Below are positions 41,401-49,849 of a stretch of DNA of 64,000 nt, one piece after another. Under the pieces are notes generated by a model. The model had not been told where the DNA came from and did no database searches. It saw only the letters and a program-made list of their open reading frames with translations. Location of the stretch: positions 88,191-152,190 of the forward strand of contig NZ_QJRY01000008.1 in NCBI RefSeq assembly GCF_003205195.1, written 5' to 3'. Made by a program: the position numbers and the translations under genes. How positions within the stretch are numbered: position 1 is the stretch's first letter; each line of letters begins with the position of its first letter. Origin of the DNA: Peteryoungia wuzhouensis. GTDB taxonomy: Bacteria; Pseudomonadota; Alphaproteobacteria; Rhizobiales; Rhizobiaceae.

Positions 41401-41832
41401 TCATTCCGGCAGCACGACGTGCCCGTGCTCGTCCAACGGGAAGAACGGATTGTGCGCGATTTCCCAGAGGTGGCCGTCGGGATCGGCAACATAGCCGGAA
41501 TAGCCGCCCCAGAACACCTTTTCCGGCGCCTTGACCAGCGTTGCGCCGCAGGAGACGACGAACTTGACCACAGCATCGACACCGATTTCGCTCGGCACGT
41601 TGTAGGCGAGCGTGACACCGGAAAAGCCGGGCGGCGTATTTTCAACCTGGGCATCCTGCGCCAGATGGCTCCGGGAAAAGAGGCCGAGCACGATGCCCTT
41701 GAGCTGAATGAATGTGATGTTTTCATTCGACGCAGACGACCTGCTCCAACCAAGCCGCTCATAGAATTCGGTGCTGCGCCCGACATCGGCAACACCGAGC
41801 GTGATCAGAGAAATTCGACGCTCCAGGGACAT
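41401..41832 (-). CDS. VOC (glyoxalase/dioxygenase superfamily) protein
   Basis: A 143-residue vicinal-oxygen-chelate fold protein. ISLITLGVADVGRSTEFYER begins the first beta-alpha-beta-beta-beta unit, and the second ends in GYVADPDGHLWEIAHNPFFP, with the conserved PDGHLWE carrying a metal-ligand Glu. It is close to the bleomycin-resistance/lactoylglutathione-lyase-like group. The substrate is unknown. GGAGG seven bases before ATG. Confidence 0.87.
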   Translation of the reverse strand: MSLERRISLITLGVADVGRSTEFYERLGWSRSSASNENITFIQLKGIVLGLFSRSHLAQDAQVENTPPGFSGVTLAYNVPSEIGVDAVVKFVVSCGATLVKAPEKVFWGGYSGYVADPDGHLWEIAHNPFFPLDEHGHVVLPE

Positions 41833-42285
41833 ATTTGACCTCCATCTTGGGCGCCTGCCGTTACGTTCGGTTTATGTTTTCATTATGTTCATGCGAATAT
41901 TAGCATCATGAGTTGCACTCATGTTTTGCTGCAATCCTTCAAGAATGACTCAATATTGCGCCTTTTCGCCGGCCATCGTTGGCAGAATTGACACCTTTGG
42001 CATTCTGAAAACTGACGATCTCAGAGCCCATTCCAGGCAAACCAGGCGGTTGCGATTGCGGTAAAATAATACCACACACCTAACTCATTGATTTTGCTTG
42101 ACCCTTGCAAGGACACCTACACCAGGGCCGCCTTGACGCTCCGCCTGCCCCGGATTATACACCCGGCAAGACGGCGGCCCCTCGGGACCGCTTTCTTATT
42201 TGTGCCGGCGACGGCACGCATCAAGCAACAAAAAACGCCTGCTGGCCCTCTTGGGTCAACCAGGATCACACGGAAAGAGACCTCA
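41833..42285. other. Intergenic region and leader of rplM-rpsI
   Basis: A 453-base gap. The left half (to about 41990) is AT-rich and would hold the promoter of the VOC gene; no clear motif is seen. The right half includes the rplM promoter at 42133-42161 and a leader of about 115 bases before the rplM ATG, which might bind ribosomal protein for feedback. No specific fold was recognised. Confidence 0.5.
42133..42161 (+). promoter_or_regulatory. Likely promoter of rplM-rpsI
   Basis: TTGACG (42133-42138) and TATACA (42156-42161) with a 17-base spacer form a near-consensus housekeeping promoter, about 125 bases before the rplM start codon. Confidence 0.65.
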
Positions 42286-42750
42286 ATGTCTACCTTCGTT
42301 CAGAAGCCTGCAGAGGTGGAGAAGAAGTGGATCGTCATCGATGCCGAAGGGCTCGTTGTCGGCCGCCTCGCCACCATTATCGCCACGCATCTTCGTGGCA
42401 AGCACAAGGCCACCTACACCCCTCACGTTGATGATGGCGACAATGTCATCGTGATCAACGCCGAGAAGGTTGTTCTCACCGGCAAGAAGTATTCGGACAA
42501 GACCTACTACTGGCACACCGGTTATCCGGGTGGCATCAAGGAACGTACTGCCCGCCAGATCATCGAAGGCCGCTTCCCGGAGCGCGTTCTCGAGAAGGCT
42601 GTCGAGCGCATGATCCCGCGCGGCCCGCTCGGCCGTCGCCAGATGAAGAACCTGCGCGTCTATGCCGGCTCGAACCATCCGCATGAAGCTCAGCAGCCCG
42701 TCGTTCTCGACGTCGCCAAGCTGAACAGCAAGAACACAAGGAGCGCCTAA
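42286..42750 (+). CDS. rplM: 50S ribosomal protein L13
   Basis: A 154-residue ribosomal protein that assembles early into the 50S subunit. The signature is intact: [40 protein letters not shown] and [23 protein letters not shown] 42286 follows GAAAGAGACC; the upstream open frame is leader. It is co-transcribed with rpsI, two bases apart. Confidence 0.98.
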   Translation: MSTFVQKPAEVEKKWIVIDAEGLVVGRLATIIATHLRGKHKATYTPHVDDGDNVIVINAEKVVLTGKKYSDKTYYWHTGYPGGIKERTARQIIEGRFPERVLEKAVERMIPRGPLGRRQMKNLRVYAGSNHPHEAQQPVVLDVAKLNSKNTRSA

Positions 42751-42752
42751 GT

Positions 42753-43217
42753 ATGGCCGATCTTTCTTCCCTGAAGGACCTTGCCCCGGCACAGGACGCA
42801 GCTCCGGCTCACGTCCGCAAGGTCGACTCCCTGGGTCGCTCCTACGCCACTGGCAAGCGCAAGAACGCCGTTGCCCGCGTCTGGGTCAAGCCGGGCACCG
42901 GCAAGATCACGATCAACGGCCGCGAATTCCGCACCTACTTCGCCCGTCCGGTCCTGCAGATGATCCTGCAGCAGCCGATCGTCGCAGCTGCCCGTGACGG
43001 CCAGTTCGACATCATCGCGACCGTTCACGGCGGCGGCCTCTCCGGCCAGGCCGGTGCAGTTCGTCACGGTCTCTCGAAGGCCCTCACCTACTTCGAACCG
43101 GGCCTGCGCTCGGTCCTGAAGAAGGGTGGCTTCCTGACCCGCGACAGCCGCGTTGTCGAGCGTAAGAAGTACGGCAAGGCCAAGGCCCGTCGTTCGTTCC
43201 AGTTCTCCAAGCGTTAA
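42753..43217 (+). CDS. rpsI: 30S ribosomal protein S9
   Basis: A 154-residue protein of the small subunit whose C-terminal tail reaches the P-site tRNA. The signature is [40 protein letters not shown] and the C-terminal RRSFQFSKR. The N-terminal extension of about 30 residues is usual in alphaproteobacteria. A terminator follows. Confidence 0.98.
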   Translation: MADLSSLKDLAPAQDAAPAHVRKVDSLGRSYATGKRKNAVARVWVKPGTGKITINGREFRTYFARPVLQMILQQPIVAAARDGQFDIIATVHGGGLSGQAGAVRHGLSKALTYFEPGLRSVLKKGGFLTRDSRVVERKKYGKAKARRSFQFSKR

Positions 43218-43244
43218 CAGCTGGATTACCGGAAACGGAAATCA

Positions 43245-43271
43245 AGGCGGGGCTTCGGCTCCGCCTTTTTT
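43245..43271 (+). terminator. Rho-independent terminator of rplM-rpsI
   Basis: AGGCGGGGC pairs with GCTCCGCCT around a TTCG tetraloop and is followed by six T, 28 bases past the rpsI stop. Confidence 0.9.
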
Positions 43272-43312
43272 CGTGTCTACCATCCTCGTCCCCCACTCAG
43301 AGCGGCATTGGC

Positions 43313-43651
43313 ATGGTCTCCCAGATCGCAAAGCTTCCGAAACCACCCTATTACGTCGTCTGTTTCTCCTCCCAGCGCACGGCCGGCGATCACGGCTATG
43401 GTGCGATGGCCGACACGATGGTTGCGCTTGCCGAGCAGCAGCCGGGTTATCTCGGCATGGAGAGCGTGCGCGGGCCTGATGGCTTCGGTATCACCAACTC
43501 CTACTGGGTGGACGAAGCGAGCATTCTGGCCTGGAAAGCCGTGGTTTCCCATGCGGCGGCCCAGAGACTCGGACGCGAACGGTGGTATGAAGATTACCGA
43601 GTCATTGTCGCCAAGGTCGAACGGGCCTACGACATCAAGAGAGAAGACTGA
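43313..43651 (+). CDS. Antibiotic biosynthesis monooxygenase (ABM) domain protein
   Basis: A 112-residue ferredoxin-like-fold protein. YYVVCFSSQRTAGDHGYGAM, QQPGYLGMESVRGPDGFGIT and the SYWVDEASILAWKAVVSHA segment match the ABM/YbaA-like heme-free monooxygenase group. RERWYEDYRVIVAKVER ends the domain. It lies nine bases before the agmatinase-family gene and is probably co-transcribed with it. The substrate is unknown. Confidence 0.85.
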   Translation: MVSQIAKLPKPPYYVVCFSSQRTAGDHGYGAMADTMVALAEQQPGYLGMESVRGPDGFGITNSYWVDEASILAWKAVVSHAAAQRLGRERWYEDYRVIVAKVERAYDIKRED

Positions 43652-43660
43652 GGGACCATC

Positions 43661-44614
43661 ATGGCGAGTAAATCGATCGACAACGCCTTCACCGCAAAGG
43701 CCCTGCGCGGAGCGGCGACCGACCCGACCTATGCGGGCGTGCTTTCCTTCATGCGACGCAAATATTCCAAGGTGCTGGACAACGTCGATGCGGTCGTGCT
43801 CGGCATTCCCTTCGATGCCGCCGTCTCCAACCGTCCCGGCGCCCGTTTCGGACCGCAGGCGATCCGGCGCGCCTCGGCGATCTTCGACAATGACCCGCAA
43901 TATCCCTTTGCCCGCGACCTGTTCGAGCAGATGGCCGTCATCGACTATGGCGACGTGCTGCTCGACTACGGCAATCATCAGGAAACCCCCGCGCGCATCG
44001 AAGCGCAGGCAGCCGAAATCCTGGCGTCGGGTGCCTATCTGCTCGGGCTCGGCGGCGACCATTTCGTCACATGGCCACTTCTGAAGGCGCATGCCGCCAA
44101 ACATGGACCGCTGGCGCTGGTGCATTTCGATGCGCATCAGGACACCTGGGACGATGACGGCCAGCGGATCGACCACGGTTCCTTCGTCTGCCGGGCCGTG
44201 CGCGAGGGCGTCATCGACCCTGCAGCCTCGATCCAGATCGGCATTCGCACCGAGGCACCTGAGGATTTCGGCATCAGGATCATCCCCGGTTACGAGGTCG
44301 AGGATTTGAGCGCCCAGACAATTGCCGACCAGATCCTCGCCCATGTCGGCAACAGACCCTGCTACCTCACCTTCGACATCGACTGCCTCGATCCGGCCTT
44401 TGCACCGGGCACAGGCACGCCGGTCGCAGGTGGCCCGTCATCGGCCAAGATGCTCTCGGTTCTGCGCAAGCTCGGCCCCCTCGATATCCGGGGTTCCGAC
44501 ATCGTCGAGGTGGCACCGGCCTACGACCATGCCGATATCACCGCCATTGCCGGTGCAACGGTCGCGATGTATATGCTGGGTCTGCGGGCTGAACGCCTCG
44601 CCGCCTCCCGTTAA
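43661..44614 (+). CDS. speB: Agmatinase / ureohydrolase family protein
   Basis: A 317-residue binuclear manganese hydrolase that releases urea from agmatine or a related guanidino compound. Metal ligands occur in the three canonical blocks: GLGGDHFVTW, HFDAHQDTWDD and TFDIDCLDPAFAPGTGTP. IPFDAAVSNRPGARFGPQAI and VEVAPAYDHADITAIAGA are typical of agmatinases. If speB, it yields putrescine; guanidinobutyrase or similar activities cannot be excluded. GAGGG before ATG supports the start. Confidence 0.88.
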   Translation: MASKSIDNAFTAKALRGAATDPTYAGVLSFMRRKYSKVLDNVDAVVLGIPFDAAVSNRPGARFGPQAIRRASAIFDNDPQYPFARDLFEQMAVIDYGDVLLDYGNHQETPARIEAQAAEILASGAYLLGLGGDHFVTWPLLKAHAAKHGPLALVHFDAHQDTWDDDGQRIDHGSFVCRAVREGVIDPAASIQIGIRTEAPEDFGIRIIPGYEVEDLSAQTIADQILAHVGNRPCYLTFDIDCLDPAFAPGTGTPVAGGPSSAKMLSVLRKLGPLDIRGSDIVEVAPAYDHADITAIAGATVAMYMLGLRAERLAASR

Positions 44615-44685
44615 CAAACTGAATCACATGGCGGATAAAGTGAGTCCGCCAGCACTCCTAACCTTCTGAATTTGTGGACAAAGAC

Positions 44686-45618
44686 ATGAGCGCGAAAATC
44701 TTCATCGATGGCGAACACGGAACCACGGGCCTGCAGATCCGCACCCGCATGGCCGGCCGCCGCGACGTCGCGCTCCTGTCGATCCCGGAAGCGGAACGGC
44801 GCAATGCCGCCATGCGCGAGGATCTGCTCAACAGCGCCGACATCGCCATCTTGTGCCTGCCGGACGAAGCCTCGAAAGAGGCCGTCACCATGCTCTCGGG
44901 CAACAACAAGGTCCGGATCATCGACACCTCGACCGCCTTTCGGGTTGCGGAAGACTGGGCCTATGGCTTTGCCGAAATGGACAAGGCGCAGGGCGACAAG
45001 ATCCGTTCGGCGCGCCACGTCGCCAATCCCGGCTGCTATCCGACCGGTGCGATCGGCCTCATCCGGCCGCTGCGTGACGCCGGCATCCTGCCGGATGCTT
45101 ATCCGGTCAGCGTCAATGCGGTCTCTGGCTACACCGGAGGCGGCAAGCAGCTCATCGCCCAGATGGAAGACGCCGCTCATCCCGAGCATCTGGCCGCCAA
45201 CAACTTCCTCTACGGCCTGCCGCTCAAGCACAAGCATGTGCCGGAGATGACGATCCACGGGAAGCTCGACCGGGCGCCCCTCTTCTCGCCTTCCGTCGGC
45301 CGCTTTGCCCAGGGCATGATCGTGCAGGTGCCGCTGTTCATTGATGACCTTGCCTCGGGCACGACGATCAGCAGCATACATGCGGCCCTCGTGGCGCATT
45401 ATGCCGGCCAGAACATCGTTACGGTGGTGCCGCTCGCTGAAAGCGCCAAGTTGCCGCGCGTCGATGCCGAAGAGCTGGTCGGGCAGGATACGATGAAGCT
45501 CTATGTCTTCGGCACCGAAGGCGGACCGCATGTCAATCTCGTCGCCACGCTCGACAATCTGGGCAAGGGTGCGTCTGGTGCGGCCGTCCAGAACATGGAC
45601 CTGATGTTGTCTGCTTGA
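44686..45618 (+). CDS. argC: N-acetyl-gamma-glutamyl-phosphate reductase (type 2)
   Basis: A 310-residue enzyme of arginine synthesis that reduces N-acetyl-glutamyl phosphate to the semialdehyde with NADPH. It begins with the nucleotide-binding segment [18 protein letters not shown]. The catalytic Cys117 is in [16 protein letters not shown], and [13 protein letters not shown] follows. The length of about 310 is that of the short, type 2 AGPR. ATG 44686 gives the usual [10 protein letters not shown] start. In rhizobia argC commonly follows rplM-rpsI and speB-type genes, as here. Confidence 0.96.
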   Translation: MSAKIFIDGEHGTTGLQIRTRMAGRRDVALLSIPEAERRNAAMREDLLNSADIAILCLPDEASKEAVTMLSGNNKVRIIDTSTAFRVAEDWAYGFAEMDKAQGDKIRSARHVANPGCYPTGAIGLIRPLRDAGILPDAYPVSVNAVSGYTGGGKQLIAQMEDAAHPEHLAANNFLYGLPLKHKHVPEMTIHGKLDRAPLFSPSVGRFAQGMIVQVPLFIDDLASGTTISSIHAALVAHYAGQNIVTVVPLAESAKLPRVDAEELVGQDTMKLYVFGTEGGPHVNLVATLDNLGKGASGAAVQNMDLMLSA

Positions 45619-45645
45619 TTGAAATCACAACGGGAGGACATTCAC

Positions 45646-46035
45646 ATGCTCGATCATATTGGCCTCTCCGTTACCGACTATCCGAAGTCCAAGGCATTTT
45701 ACGATGTCCTGATGCCGATGCTGGGCGCGGACTGCTGCATGGTGGTGACCGCAGCCGATACTGGCGGGACCTATGAGGGCGCCGGCTACGGGCTCAACGG
45801 CAAGCCGTCTTTCTGGATCGGCACCGGTAGGCGCACGCAAGGGTCGATGCACATCGCTTTCGTTGCCGAGAGCCGCGCCGCAGTGGACGCGTTTTACGCT
45901 GCGGCGATGGCGGCCGGCGCGACGGATAACGGACCGCCCGGCATCCGTGCGCACTACCATCCGAATTACTACGGCGCCTTCGTGCTCGATCCCGACGGCC
46001 ACAATATCGAGGCGGTCTGCCACAAGCCGGCCTGA
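45646..46035 (+). CDS. VOC family protein
   Basis: A 129-residue glyoxalase-fold protein: MLDHIGLSVTDYPKSKAFYD at the start, AFVAESRAAVDAFYAAAMAA in the middle, and FVLDPDGHNIEAVCHKPA at the end with a metal-ligand Glu. GGGAGG nine bases before ATG 45646. It follows argC by 27 bases on the same strand, so read-through is possible. The substrate is unknown; the sequence is of the common glyoxalase/bleomycin-resistance type. Confidence 0.88.
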   Translation: MLDHIGLSVTDYPKSKAFYDVLMPMLGADCCMVVTAADTGGTYEGAGYGLNGKPSFWIGTGRRTQGSMHIAFVAESRAAVDAFYAAAMAAGATDNGPPGIRAHYHPNYYGAFVLDPDGHNIEAVCHKPA

Positions 46036-46141
46036 CGGCTGCCTCAGCGGGACTGTCTCCGGCGGCTGAACGCTTCGTCAGGTGGACGCGCTATCGTCTC
46101 CGTCAAACGCGAGCGCTATAGTGCACCGAAAGCGAGGTGCC

Positions 46142-46972
46142 ATGAGCAAACCGATACGGTTTCCCGTCTATTTCATTCCCCATGGGGGTGGTCCGTGGCC
46201 GTTCATGGCGTTCCCGAAGGATGAACAGGGCAAGGGCCCCTGGGATGATCTCGACACCTTCCTGCGCGGATTTGCGGACGAGGTGGGGCACAAGCCGAAG
46301 GCGATCCTGGTAGTATCAGGGCATTGGGAAAAGGAACCCGTGCCGACGGTGAGCAGCGCTCCGCAGCCGGGCATGCTGTTCGACTATTACAACTTCCCGC
46401 CCCACACCTATGAGCTTTCCTATCCGGCACCCGGCTCGCCAGCTCTCGCGGCTCGCGTCCGCTCCCTGCTCTCTGCGGCTGGAATCGACAGCGCCGAAGA
46501 TGCCGAACGTGGTTACGACCACGGCGTCTTCATTCCGCTGATGCTCGCCTATCCGGATGCGGATGTGCCGATCACTGTCATGTCGCTGAAAAACACCCTC
46601 GACGTTGAAAGCCATGTCGCGATCGGCAAGGCGCTGGAACCGCTGCGCGACGAGGAGGTGCTGATCATCGCATCCGGCATGAGCTATCACAACATGCGGA
46701 TGTTTCGGCAGGCGGAGCCCGGCCATGTCCAGCAAGCGGTGCGCTTCGACACATGGCTCGCGGACGCTGTCACGATCAACGATGTCGACGAACGTGCGGC
46801 AAAGCTCTCGACCTGGGAGCAGAACCCGGATGCGCAGGCCTGCCATGTGCCCGACCATGACCATCTGGTGCCGCTCTTCGTTGCAGCGGGTGCCGCCGGC
46901 GCTGACGCCGGACGGCAGGTCTTCCAGGGGCATTTTCTCGGCAAACCCTATTCGGGCTTCCGCTTCGGTTGA
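46142..46972 (+). CDS. DODA-type extradiol aromatic dioxygenase
   Basis: A 276-residue LigB-superfamily (class III) ring-opening dioxygenase of the 4,5-DOPA type. The metal-binding His is in FIPHGGGPWPFM, GHWE occurs in VVSGHWEKEPVPTVS, and YPAPGSPALAARV, ERGYDHGVFIPL and ASGMSYHNM are family blocks, as is PDHDHLVPLFVAAGAA near the C-terminus. ATG 46142 has a weak AGCGAGGTG upstream. It is convergent with ctaA, with only one base between the stop codons. The physiological substrate is not known. Confidence 0.9.
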   Translation: MSKPIRFPVYFIPHGGGPWPFMAFPKDEQGKGPWDDLDTFLRGFADEVGHKPKAILVVSGHWEKEPVPTVSSAPQPGMLFDYYNFPPHTYELSYPAPGSPALAARVRSLLSAAGIDSAEDAERGYDHGVFIPLMLAYPDADVPITVMSLKNTLDVESHVAIGKALEPLRDEEVLIIASGMSYHNMRMFRQAEPGHVQQAVRFDTWLADAVTINDVDERAAKLSTWEQNPDAQACHVPDHDHLVPLFVAAGAAGADAGRQVFQGHFLGKPYSGFRFG

Positions 46973-46973
46973 A

Positions 46974-48077
46974 TCAATCGCGCACTTCCATGGCGATCGG
47001 ACGTGGCCGTTCGCCGTAGAAGCCCCGCAGATGAGCAACCGCGAAGGCAAGCACGATCAGGGCCATGCCCTGATGCGTCAGGCCCGCATGCAGCGGAACC
47101 TGGGTCACCAGCGTGACGATGCCGACTGTGGCCTGCAGACAGACCAGGGCGAACATCAACACGCTGCGGCGGGCATGGGTCGATTGCGGCGCTGCGCGCA
47201 GACACTGGATCATGTGGAACAGCGCGATTGCGAAGAGCACATAGGCGCCCAAGCGGTGGACGAACTGAACCGTCTTCGGGTTTTCGAACAGGTTGATCCA
47301 GGCCGGCGCCTGAACGAACAGACCCTGCGGAACGATGGCGCCGTCCATCAGCGGCCAGGTGTTGTAGGTGAAACCGGCATCGAGACCGGCGACAAGCGCG
47401 CCCAGATAGATCTGGAAGAAAGTCATGGCGAGCAGAATGCCGGCGACCAGCCGCGCTCGTGGTGTCGGTGACGCATCCTCGCTGTGCGGGGCAAGACTGC
47501 GCATGATCCAGACACAGCTGGCAAAGATGAAACAGGCCATCATGAGATGGGTCGCGAGACGATACTGGCTGACATCAACGCGTTCGCTGAGGCCGGACGA
47601 CACCATCCACCAGCCAATGAAGCCCTGCAGGCCACCGAGCGCCAGCACGCCGACCAGCGGCAGGCGCAGACCCGGCTCGATACGACCCTTGATCCAGAAA
47701 TAGAGAAGCGGCAGAGCGAAGATCATGCCGATCATTCGGGCGAGCAGGCGATGCGCCCATTCCCACCAGAAGATCGTCTTGAACTCATCAAGGCTCATGC
47801 CCTTGTTGATCTGCTGGTATTGCGGGATCTGGCGATAGAGCTGCAGCTCTTCTTCCCATTCCGCGACGGAGAGCGGCGGGATGACGCCGTGGATCGGCTT
47901 CCACTGCGTGATCGACAGGCCGGAATCGGTGAGCCGCGTCGCGCCGCCCACCAGCACGAGACAGAACAGCGTGAAGACGACGACGCCGAGCCAGATGCGG
48001 ATGGCACGCCGGTCGCTATCCACCTTGGCAATCTGGGTGCGGATTTGGGTTTCGGTACCGATCGTCGCAGCTGTCAT
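46974..48077 (-). CDS. ctaA: Heme A synthase CtaA (COX15 type)
   Basis: A 367-residue inner-membrane protein with eight hydrophobic helices that oxidises heme O to heme A for aa3-type cytochrome oxidase. Heme-ligating histidines appear in [34 protein letters not shown] and [11 protein letters not shown]. The [20 protein letters not shown] start block is typical of the alphaproteobacterial/mitochondrial type. The divergent DUF2842 gene is its usual neighbour in rhizobia. Confidence 0.97.
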   Translation of the reverse strand: MTAATIGTETQIRTQIAKVDSDRRAIRIWLGVVVFTLFCLVLVGGATRLTDSGLSITQWKPIHGVIPPLSVAEWEEELQLYRQIPQYQQINKGMSLDEFKTIFWWEWAHRLLARMIGMIFALPLLYFWIKGRIEPGLRLPLVGVLALGGLQGFIGWWMVSSGLSERVDVSQYRLATHLMMACFIFASCVWIMRSLAPHSEDASPTPRARLVAGILLAMTFFQIYLGALVAGLDAGFTYNTWPLMDGAIVPQGLFVQAPAWINLFENPKTVQFVHRLGAYVLFAIALFHMIQCLRAAPQSTHARRSVLMFALVCLQATVGIVTLVTQVPLHAGLTHQGMALIVLAFAVAHLRGFYGERPRPIAMEVRD

Positions 48078-48099
48078 CAGTCAATCCTCTTTTCGCCCG

Positions 48100-48113
48100 T
48101 TGATTTGCATCAC
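48100..48113. promoter_or_regulatory. Near-consensus FNR/FixK-type box before ctaA
   Basis: TTGATTTGCATCAC matches TTGAT-N4-ATCAA except at the last base. It lies 23-36 bases upstream of the ctaA ATG and 84 bases before the DUF2842 ATG. It could be a regulatory site, but one mismatch and the tight position make this tentative. Confidence 0.3.
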
Positions 48114-48197
48114 TCCGGTGTGCAAAACAAGCCCGCCGGTTTGCGGCAAGCGGTCGCGTCGGAAGATGGCGGACCAGTCCTAAAAGAGAGACGTGCC

Positions 48198-48407
48198 ATG
48201 CGGCCTTCCCTGCGCTCCTTCATCGGAACGATCGCCATCATCGTCATCGTGCTGCTCTATGCGCTTTTGGCGACGACCATCGCATCTGCGACCCTGGCGA
48301 CGGCGCCCTGGTGGGCGCACCTCCTCTATTTCGTCCTCACCGGCCTCTTGTGGATCGTGCCCGCCATGCTGATCATCAAGTGGATGGCCGGCCCCGTCAA
48401 AAAGTAG
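48198..48407 (+). CDS. DUF2842 small membrane protein
   Basis: A 69-residue protein with two transmembrane helices: FIGTIAIIVIVLLYALLATT and WAHLLYFVLTGLLWIVPAML, ending IIKWMAGPVKK. This is the DUF2842 family, found in alphaproteobacteria. AAAAGAGAG upstream of ATG 48198 is a plausible ribosome binding site. Its conserved place opposite ctaA suggests a link to respiratory-chain or membrane maintenance, but this is unproven. Confidence 0.9.
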   Translation: MRPSLRSFIGTIAIIVIVLLYALLATTIASATLATAPWWAHLLYFVLTGLLWIVPAMLIIKWMAGPVKK

Positions 48408-48539
48408 CGCTGTCCGGGCTTTACCCCCTGTTTACCGCGTTCGGGTTCGATGCTCCAGGCACGACACGCCGATAACCGTTTCTTGCAGAAGGGCTGTTAG
48501 TCTCTGCCCCGCACGCAGGCAAATGGACGGGAGACCCGC

Positions 48540-49826
48540 ATGCGGGAGCTGACATTGAAGACCATGACAGTCTTTGCGGGGCGGATGGCAAGCGACACGG
48601 CCATTCTGCCGACGTCTACCGTCACTCCGACGGCAACCGCCGTAGATGAAGACCTCGGCCTCGCCATTACCGTGCATTCGGATATGCGCGCCGTCGAGCG
48701 TGCCTGGCGACAGCTGGAAGCCGATCCGTGGAATTCGATGCATCAGGCTTTCGACTGGTGTTATGCCTGGGCACAGACCCATGGCAATCCGCTTGCAATA
48801 ATCGAAGGCCGGCTCGACGGCGCACTTGCCTTCGTGCTGCCGCTGGAGATCGAAAGCCGTGCCACGGTGCGCACCGCCCAGTTCATCGGCAGCGCCTTCA
48901 CCAATTACAACAGCGGCCTCTTCTCCGCCGATTTTCGTCACAAGGCCGAGCACTTTCCGGCCGGCGCCATCACCCGTGCGCTCGCAGCCGCTCTGGCAAA
49001 CCGGACCGATCTGATCCACCTCACCCATGTGCCCCTCGACTGGCGCGGCGAGCCTCATCCCTTTGCCGATCTGCCGAAGGTCCTCAACCCCAACCCCGCC
49101 TTTCAGCTGGCGCTCGGCGCCGATATGGACGCGACGATCGCGCCGCTCAATGCCAAGGCCCGACGGAAAAAATTCCGCTCTCAGGTGAGAAAACTCGAGG
49201 CCGTGGGTGGCTTCGACCATATCCGAGCGACGAGTCCTGCCGACAAGAGCATGCTGCTCGAGACGTTTTTCCGGCAGAAGGCCGCGCGTTTCGAGGCGCA
49301 GGGTTTGCCGAACGTTTTCCAGCCGGCCGAGACTCAAGCTTTCTTCCACATGGTGCTGGAGATGGATCGCGGCGGCAGCGATGTCCCGCTTGAACTGCAT
49401 GCATTGCGGCTGAAGGGCGACTATGCTGGCAAGATCGCGGCCATTGCCGGACTGTCGCGCAAGGGCGATCATGTGATCTGTCAGTTCGGTTCGATCGACG
49501 ACACGCTGATGCGCGAGGCAAGTCCCGGCGAACTGCTGTTCTGGCTGATGATCGAACGCGCCGCCCTCACCGGTGCCAGCCTGTTCGATTTCGGTATAGG
49601 AGACCAGGATTACAAGCGCCGCTGGTGTCGCAGCGAAACGCTGCATCACGACCTGATGGTGGCTATATCGCCCCGTGGGCAGATTGCAGAACAGCTCCTC
49701 AGGGTGCTGACGCGAACCAAGGCGGCGATCAAGAACAATGCCAGGCTCTATTCCCTGATCCAGCGGATCAGGGCGATGGGTAGCAAGACGTCTGCTCCCA
49801 TGGAGACCGTTTCCGAAAACGACTGA
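48540..49826 (+). CDS. GNAT acetyltransferase, CelD/BcsL-like
   Basis: A 428-residue protein of the GNAT_6 (CelD-like, FemAB-related) family. AWRQLEADPWNSMHQAFDWC starts the first domain. The KARRKKFRSQVRKLEAVGGF and RQKAARFEAQGLPNVF segments and ASLFDFGIGDQDYKRRWC near the end are characteristic. Relatives act in cellulose or exopolysaccharide production, probably adding acyl groups. GGGAG six bases before ATG supports the start. It opens the polysaccharide locus and is convergent with the Wzc-like gene. Confidence 0.82.
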   Translation: MRELTLKTMTVFAGRMASDTAILPTSTVTPTATAVDEDLGLAITVHSDMRAVERAWRQLEADPWNSMHQAFDWCYAWAQTHGNPLAIIEGRLDGALAFVLPLEIESRATVRTAQFIGSAFTNYNSGLFSADFRHKAEHFPAGAITRALAAALANRTDLIHLTHVPLDWRGEPHPFADLPKVLNPNPAFQLALGADMDATIAPLNAKARRKKFRSQVRKLEAVGGFDHIRATSPADKSMLLETFFRQKAARFEAQGLPNVFQPAETQAFFHMVLEMDRGGSDVPLELHALRLKGDYAGKIAAIAGLSRKGDHVICQFGSIDDTLMREASPGELLFWLMIERAALTGASLFDFGIGDQDYKRRWCRSETLHHDLMVAISPRGQIAEQLLRVLTRTKAAIKNNARLYSLIQRIRAMGSKTSAPMETVSEND

Positions 49827-49849
49827 CCCTTCGGCCCATGCCAGTCGGC

